Assembly: GCF_021018895.1 (NCBI RefSeq)
Contig: NC_079384.1
Coordinates: 5,690,140 to 5,754,139 of the forward strand
Direction of reading: 5' to 3'
DNA length: 64,000 nucleotides
Origin: Seriola aureovittata
Lineage: Eukaryota; Chordata; Actinopteri; Carangiformes; Carangidae
Below, one piece after another: positions 57,605 to 64,000 of the stretch. The notes under the pieces are model-generated. The model worked only from the letters and a program-made list of their open reading frames with translations, was not told the DNA's origin and ran no database searches. The stretch's first letter is position 1; every line of letters starts with the position of its first letter. The translations under genes and the position numbers were made by a program.

Positions 57605-58659
57605 ACCTCTGTTTACAGTTGCTCAGTTCAGGAGCCAAACACATTTAAACTGTCATGAAAATCACTTCTGTAAAAACACCCACAGTCACAGGAGACCCGG
57701 TGACATTTTTGAAATCATCAGACTTGTTTCTGAAAAAGCTGCTCTCCTTTTATTTTTGAATTCACCATCGTTCTCGGTGCCGTTTGCATTCTTTTGTCAT
57801 CCCTTTTCATCTATTTCCTTATAATGTTTGAATGAATGATGCGCCTTTTGTTTACACAATTATCACTTGTGGGTGTCAGCACAAAGCAAGGTTGACATTC
57901 TGCTTGATTGCATATTAGGGGACGTGTAAGAGAGATGTGTGTTCTCTTTGTGATCATCACTTTGTTTTTACTTACACAGGGATGCAAGTTGTTTATAAAA
58001 AAATAATAATTGGCAACTCGATTAGACAAAATCCAATATTCATAGAGAATTCATTGTTTCTTTGAGGATGCCTGAAGGCTTAAACATCTTGGCAGCTCGT
58101 TACAGATTAGTGGCTCTACACCAGTATTAGTGTATCTACAAAATATGCGATGTATTCCTTCATGAATAATTAAGACAAAACTGAAAATTAAAGTGTGTTG
58201 TTTTGTCCTCATTAGTGTAACTGCAATCAGTAGGTTGATGACTGCAGCCACCTGTAACCACATTTTATGCTAGTATGCTAACTTTATGATAATGTAAATG
58301 GCATATAATGTATATTATATATATATATGACAGGTAACTTTGCAGAGATTCATCCATCGTTACAGTGACCTCTCTCCGGATGGATCATATGCAGAGGATT
58401 TAACACTTAAATTTCAACATGCAGCACAAGTCTAGTCTTCACATGAAAAGTCTTAACTTCTGGGTCACCACTTTGAAGGTGAAGACAATTTGCTATTTGA
58501 TTGCAGAAAATCAATACCCAAAAATCTTGAACTGACTTTGATCTTAAATCAATATTTAATATCAAAGATGTAAAACTGTGACTTTGCTGAAAAACTTCCA
58601 ATAAAGTGAATTTGATCTGAATTCTGAAGAGGACGCACGAACCGAGGAAGAGAACAAAT

Positions 58660-59320
58660 ATGGACGTCCAGCGGGAGAAACGGCCGGAGGCCACAATGAG
58701 TAACGCTGAAGACTTCAGTCGTCGGGTGGAGCCCACGCAGGAGGACGAAATAAGAGAGCTGATGAAAGAAAATGATGGACTCTCAGTTAAAGCAGCTCCT
58801 GTTTCACTGCAGACTGGCGGCTGCTCAGAGAACCATCACTGAACTGACGACCCAGCTGGGAAAGGCAAAAGAGCAAAAAACGCCAACACAAAGACTTCTC
58901 AGACTACAGAGAGGCATATCTCTGCGCTGACTCTGCAGCTGCAGAGGACTCGTGAATGACCAAACTCCAGACCAGCGTGAACAATGAGGACGGTGAACAA
59001 GAGCAGCACGAGAAGGTCCAGACTTTCAGTGTAAAACTGCAGAAGGAAGACGTCACTCTGCTGAAGAAGGCCATCAAGCTTCTTCCCTGCTGCGAAGGAG
59101 AGGAAAGGTCCAACAAAGTACTAGTGTTGCAGAAATCCACAAGGACCAAGAGCAGCGGAGGACCGGCAACAACAGGATGTACAAACGAAGCAGCAGACAA
59201 GAAGCCGCTGTCTCGCGTGCGAGATGCAGCAGTTCAGCGAAGCAGCCGTCACACACTCAAAAAGCAGGCAGAGTGTTACCGACATAACAGGTCAGACATA
59301 TATCATGGAGAGAGACCATG
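58660..59320 (+). pseudogene. decayed reading frame with coiled-coil-like character (unidentified)
   Basis: From ATG at 58660 the frame gives MDVQREKRPE...VEPTQEDEIRELMKEND and soon stops. A +1 frame beginning near 58780 continues the heptad-like pattern with DSQLKQLLFHCRLAAAQRTI and TELTTQLGKAKEQ until a TGA at 58928. From 58956 a third segment (TKLQTSVNNEDGEQEQHEKV, then KLQKEDVTLLKKAIKLL) is again rich in Glu, Lys, Gln and spaced Leu. Taken together these look like a frameshifted, intronless remnant of a coiled-coil protein, perhaps a retrocopy. I do not recognise the parent. G+C is locally higher than in the flanks. A chance origin is not excluded. Confidence 0.4.
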
Positions 59321-59329
59321 AAAACCCTT

Positions 59330-59442
59330 TAAAGTCAGTAAGGGTATCAGTAAGATCTTAAAATGAATTCTAAAACATACAGGGAGTCAGTGCACGGAGG
59401 CTATAACAGGTGTGATACGGTCATTTCTATTGGATTTTGTTA
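59330..59442 (+). repeat. dispersed teleost repeat fragment ('acagggagtcagtgcacgga' type)
   Basis: cttaaaatgaattctaaaac, atacagggagtcagtgcacg and ggtgtgatacggtcatttct match a motif order that I know from many fish intergenic sequences. The exact family is uncertain. Confidence 0.5.
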
Positions 59443-59521
59443 AAAGTGCGGGGATCACCAAAGTGTGTAGGATTTATTCTCTGGGGACCACAAATATCTA
59501 CAAAATGACATTCAATAGTTG
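59443..59521 (+). repeat. 'GCTAACATGCTCACA' dispersed family, fragment
   Basis: gtgcggggatcaccaaagtg, attctctggggaccacaaat and caatagttg follow the order of the family's right-central part. It directly abuts the preceding repeat fragment. Confidence 0.6.
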
Positions 59522-61923
59522 GTGGAAGATTTCTGCTGCTAGTGCGGCTGAAAACACACAGAATTCAAATGAAGGAAACAGTTCCTCGGAGTTGGACTTC
59601 CAGCTCTGCAGACCTTTAGTGAACCACTGATCTAACCCCAGAGGTAATGAATGAAGGACTATAAAGAATGAAGGAACTAAATGAGGAGGAGGTTGTGTGC
59701 GCTGATGCTGCCTGCGGTATACCAGATAGCTAGAGAGAAGAAAAGGGAGGAAAGGAAACATGTTACTCCTCGTATCAGGACTCTTAAGTGGTGATACAGG
59801 TTCCCCGGGGTCATCTCTTAAAACATCTTAAAAGCCCAGACTGTCTGTAGCTATAATAAGATGTTATTGAGAAAAGTTCTCCTGACCCTGTCTGCCTCCT
59901 TCTGCTATCAGACTGTGGGACTGACTCTCCTTGCTGCTCCACCTTGGGGTTATTTTTAAGTCTGTTTGGGAGGCACACGGTCTGCACTATACTTACCCAG
60001 GTATATGTCTTGTTTGGCTTGTGTGTGTGAGTGTGTGTGTGTGTGTCACTGTGTTAGTTCAAACCCTGCGAAGTGTGTACAGCATCCCGCGGAGAGGGAG
60101 AGAAAGACGAGCACTGTGTAAATGAGTGTTTTGGGGTTGGTGCAGGAGTGTGTGTGTGTGTGTGTGTTTGTGGGTGGATACCTGGGTCACTAGGTACAGT
60201 GATCAGTGTGTTTTGGGGCGGCTGCATCCAACCAGAGGCCCTTGCTGTGTTTGTCCTCCTGGCTGCCCTGTAATCCTATAATTAGAGCTTGGGCGGACCA
60301 CTTTAATGAAGGCTGGCTTGGATGGATGAGTGTTCCTGTTTGGATCATTTCAGCACAAGCGTGTGTTTATTTTAGAGTGTGGCTCTGTTGACCGCCAGGC
60401 CTCCCCAGCATGGCGCTCACTGCTCAGGCACAGATATAGGAGCGACCCTCAGCACCCTCAGCACCCTCCCCAGTCCCTGTCATTTGTGGTGAATTTGTTT
60501 GTTTAACTTTTACTCTTATTTCCTGAAATGCTCTTTGACCCGTAGGTTCACATTTGAAGCTCCGCACCACTCTACGCTAAATATGAAGCTAGTTAGGAGT
60601 CGGTCAGCTCAGCTAGACTCGAGTAAATTCAGACTCCAGGAAAATCAAAACTTTGGGATTATGTAAGTACACAACTCAAGAATAAATGTGACAGGTCTAG
60701 TCATTTTTAGAAATTATAATGTGGAAAAGTTACATATTATAGCAAAAACAATTTGTTGATCAAGCAATGTTAATTGACAAAAAACAAACTCACAATTTTG
60801 ATAATTGATTAATCGTTAAAACAGTTTATTAAGCAAAAAAACGGCAAACATGTCTTGGTTCCAGTTCCAAAAATGTCATTGTAAGCCGAATACCTTGAGG
60901 ATTTTGGATTTAGGAATAACAAGCAAATTGATGGAGTATGTCATGTAATGGGCCAATTTCACAATTTTTCTCATTTTATATGATAAGCAATTAATTATTA
61001 ATGAAAAGAAATCATTAGTTGTAGCCTGATTTTCAGTAATCAGTTTCACTGAAGAACTGGAACTAATGAAACTGCATTAATTGAAAGTATTTCACTTTAT
61101 CTACTTCTAATTTACTTTGAATAGAATTTTCTCATATTGTTTCACATACGTACATTTTAAATTAGGATTTTCTTACTTTTACTTTTAGATTTTTGCCCCA
61201 TTTTTTCTAAGTTTAATTTCAAATTTAATTTAAAGTTTCACAAACTGATGAGTATTTCTACTATTTCTTCACTTCAATATTGTACTTTTTCATTCCCTGC
61301 TAAACTGTTTTACTCTCACTCTAAAGTCTGTACCTTTCATTCTGAATGTTATTTTCCCCACATGCCCACATATTCAATTTCATGCAAATATTTGAATTAA
61401 TCACTGTAACCACCATTTGTGTAAAAAAAACATTCTTATCTTTTGACATGCTCCTTTTGCTAAACAAATTTTTGCTCCCTCTATGCTTTTACGTGACCTC
61501 TTTTACAGATACCATCTCGCAAAATCAACATTTATATTAGAACATTTTATGGGTTTAGTGCAGACCGCCTTCACAAGGAGAGTGTGTGCTGCAAGAGCCA
61601 TTGCCTCATGTTGGGACCTGAAAAGGATATAAACACCCGGATGGCTTGAAAACACAGAAATCTTACTATTAATCCAGCCGTCTGCCCGGCAGAGACATGT
61701 TTGGGTTGCTAAATGCAGTGGGAGTGGGGGAATCACACTCCGGTAAATCTCAACAGTTATGACAGCCGAGCTAAAATGGAGCTAAATGGGAGACGGATCC
61801 TGAAGTCGTTAAGTCATAATGAGAGAGAAGGAGAGATATCTCAAAGATTTGACTCAGGGCCAACACCATTATGAGAATGATATATGAACCTATTCCATCC
61901 GGGATCTTTACTCATAGTGGACA

Positions 61924-61925
<2 letters not shown>
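59522..61925. other. intergenic, no gene found
   Basis: AT-rich in 60600-61500. Short TG runs occur near 60020-60048 and 60148-60172. The stretch aatatgaagctagttaggag near 60582 faintly resembles the foldback family. No supported coding sequence. Confidence 0.6.
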
Positions 61926-61966
<41 letters not shown>

Positions 61967-62017
61967 TAACTAACTAACTCGCAAATACCATCAGCAGCTC
62001 ACCCAGGAACGCAGGCG

Positions 62018-62082
<65 letters not shown>
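61926..62082. repeat. two (CA)n tracts, 61926-61962 and 62018-62082
   Basis: Pure CA, then CA with a single TATAC break. Both are in the same orientation. Confidence 0.95.
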
Positions 62083-62084
<2 letters not shown>

Positions 62085-62390
62085 GTCTACTGACTGCTGA
62101 CTTTGCAACTCACGCCTCCATCTTCTTAGTTTTAGTATCTTGGTATCTCCACCTCTTCGTCTTTTCCTCCCTTTTATTTCAACTCACTCCCAACTGCAGG
62201 ACCTGTCACGGGCCTCGCTTCCTCTCCTCTCATTAATGCGCATCTTATTTTTTCTTTTCCCTTTTCCTCATATTTTTCTTCATCCCTGCTTTTCTCTTCC
62301 TTTCACTCGTCTCTTCATTGCCGCTGTGGCGTGTCAGCAAAGTCCCATCACAGGTAGCAGCTTCTACTTGGCAATGCTGTCCTGGCTTCT

Positions 62391-62392
<2 letters not shown>

Positions 62393-62443
<51 letters not shown>
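62393..62443. repeat. (TG)25 microsatellite
   Basis: Pure TG tract followed by CACGCGC. It lies about 310 bp from the CA tract at 62018-62082 and is inverted relative to it. Confidence 0.96.
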
Positions 62444-62444
<1 letters not shown>

Positions 62445-63333
62445 ACGCGCACTCATGTGTATGGCTGTGTGGGAGGATAACCACTCATGGTGACACAGTG
62501 AAAAAGGCACTTGTCTTTGTTTTTCTGCTGGAGGTACAAGTCTGGCTTTAGACTCACACACACAGTGTGGAACCACAAAGCCACAAAACTGCAGTTAAGG
62601 GGATTTTGGTGGATAAAATGTATTTTGAGGATATTGTTTCATGGAGTTATTGTGCTCCCCGGCCATGAAGCCATACAAAAACACTTAACAAAATTTTATA
62701 TTCTTAGCCCCTTTTATGATCCGTTTTATGGGCCTACTTGTGCGAGTGTATAATCAATGATGAATTGATCAACAACGCACCATTCATTCAAGGGTCTGTT
62801 TTACTGCCAACATTTGTCTCTGAGTACTGGCTGGCGTGCATTTGTATCAACACAAACTTTGTGTTAAGAATACCTTGTTGCAGGAAAAGTCTAGTATGTA
62901 AGTAAAGGGAGATTTACCTTCTCTGTTACAGTAATTCACACAAGGCCAGCAGACCAGTGGTGTAAGTGGGGAGTGATCTAGCAACAAATCTGACTTCAGT
63001 CCAACAATCAGGTGTAAAACTGCCAGTGCAGCTTCAGAAACCCCCTCCCCAACACACATTTACCCGACGTCAGATTGGGGGAGGCTGCGTCAAAACCATT
63101 GCAATAACTTTGTGATACCGACTACCTGACATTCATACCTACTTCACTACTTCACACCGTGATCGGCCAGCTGTGCGGAGGTGAGAAAGGAGCCATTTGA
63201 ACTTGTCTTTCTAGCTCTCTTTATTATTTTTTTTAAATTCTCAACACAATTGTTTATAGAGACACTATAAATGCCTTCAAGGAAAGACTGTCTGAAAATG
63301 TGCAAGGTTATCCTCATATTTAAATGATACCAG

Positions 63334-63337
<4 letters not shown>

Positions 63338-63422
<85 letters not shown>
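63338..63422. repeat. (CT)42 microsatellite
   Basis: The longest pure CT tract of the window, about 84 bp. Confidence 0.97.
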
Positions 63423-63424
<2 letters not shown>

Positions 63425-63714
63425 GACGACCAGTTTTTCACCCCTGCCTCCGAGTGTGGCCTCACGGATAAGGTGTAAATACATTTGCCTTCCAATGTCA
63501 GACAACACATCCTACAAACTAATTCTTTTCAAGAGTAACTTGCCCCTGAGGGTGTGCATTTGCAGGTCCTTCAGCTCTGAGTTTGAACAGCTGCAATGTG
63601 TGTCTGTCCCAATATGTATTTGAATGTGCTAGCTTTCCTCTTATGTCGTTGCCTGTGTCTCTTCTGTCTCTTCTGTCTATCTAAATAAGTTACATTTTTA
63701 CACATTGGTTACTA

Positions 63715-64000
63715 CAGTCATGCTAGCAGCTCTGTGTTGCTGCACTGAGGCATAGCGCACATCTGTATGCTCAAGATGACAATGCTAGGGGACAGCAGGT
63801 ATAATGTTTATCATCTTAACCTTCTTAGTTCAATGTGTCAGCATGCTAACGTTTGCTAATTAGTAAGTAGACCTGGGGCCAAAGTTTTGGACAAATACAA
63901 ATTTTAACCTAATGATGGCGCTAGAGGAAAAGTCAGTGGTCATCACCAACAGTTTTACAATTGATCCTGAGGGAACATTTAAGTCCATACCAAACTTCGT
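63715..64000 (+). repeat. 'GCTAACATGCTCACA' dispersed family, copy cut by window end
   Basis: gacaatgctaggggacagca, ggtataatgtttatcatctt, cagcatgctaacgtttgcta, ctaatgatggcgctagagga and ttgatcctgagggaacattt follow the family order. It is the longest copy here and continues past the right edge. Confidence 0.75.

Larger units (their letters stand above)
54769..58650. other. intergenic, no gene found
   Basis: Holds the GA/GGGA, TG, GGA and TCC simple repeats and one diverged repeat copy, listed separately. Frames at 55496-55864, 56135-56575, 56590-56988 and 57169-57606 were read. They have no domain that I recognise, and two of them are opened by GGA or TCC runs. Confidence 0.6.

Noticed and set aside
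57169..57606. 145-codon minus-strand Arg/Met-rich frame
   Set aside because: Its start is the (TCC)n repeat; no known domain follows.

Overview
The window is vertebrate nuclear DNA, most likely from a ray-finned (teleost) fish. The reasons are a single intron-rich gene with canonical GT-AG introns, very abundant (CA)n/(TG)n and (CT)n microsatellites, a tRNA-derived SINE, an L2-type retrotransposon tail and two dispersed repeat families that I recognise as common in teleost genomes. Nothing bacterial or phage-like is present. Nearly all long open frames in the window are microsatellite or chance frames.

One protein-coding gene is clear: fam20c, the Golgi/secreted Ser-x-Glu kinase, on the minus strand. 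All 11 coding exons can be placed from the start codon at 53609 to the stop codon at 8193. Every junction uses a GT donor and AG acceptor, and the reading frame is preserved throughout. The spliced coding sequence is 1677 nt (558 residues). The kinase core is complete, with the catalytic Asp in the MDRHH motif (residue 426) and the metal-binding Asp in HLDNGR (446). Intron 3 alone spans 33 kb and makes up half of the window.

Layout: 1-3480 is an AT-rich tandem satellite that continues beyond the left edge (monomer about 167 bp, with about 34-bp sub-repeats and a five-monomer, about 835-bp higher-order period). 3481-6470 is gene-free flank. About 6470-8192 is the probable 3' UTR. 8193-15330 holds exons 11 to 4. 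15331-48477 is intron 3, with microsatellites, a SINE with target-site duplication, an L2-type tail, two foldback-type repeats and a LINE reverse-transcriptase remnant. 48478-53609 holds exons 3 to 1, with a perfect 18-bp hairpin in intron 2. About 53860-54530 is a CpG-richer 5' flank. 54531-64000 is intergenic, with one decayed coiled-coil-like reading frame (58660-59320) and more repeats.

I found no convincing new gene system. The most notable structures are the higher-order satellite, the intron 2 hairpin, the inverted CA/TG pairs inside intron 3, and the decayed coiled-coil reading frame upstream of fam20c.
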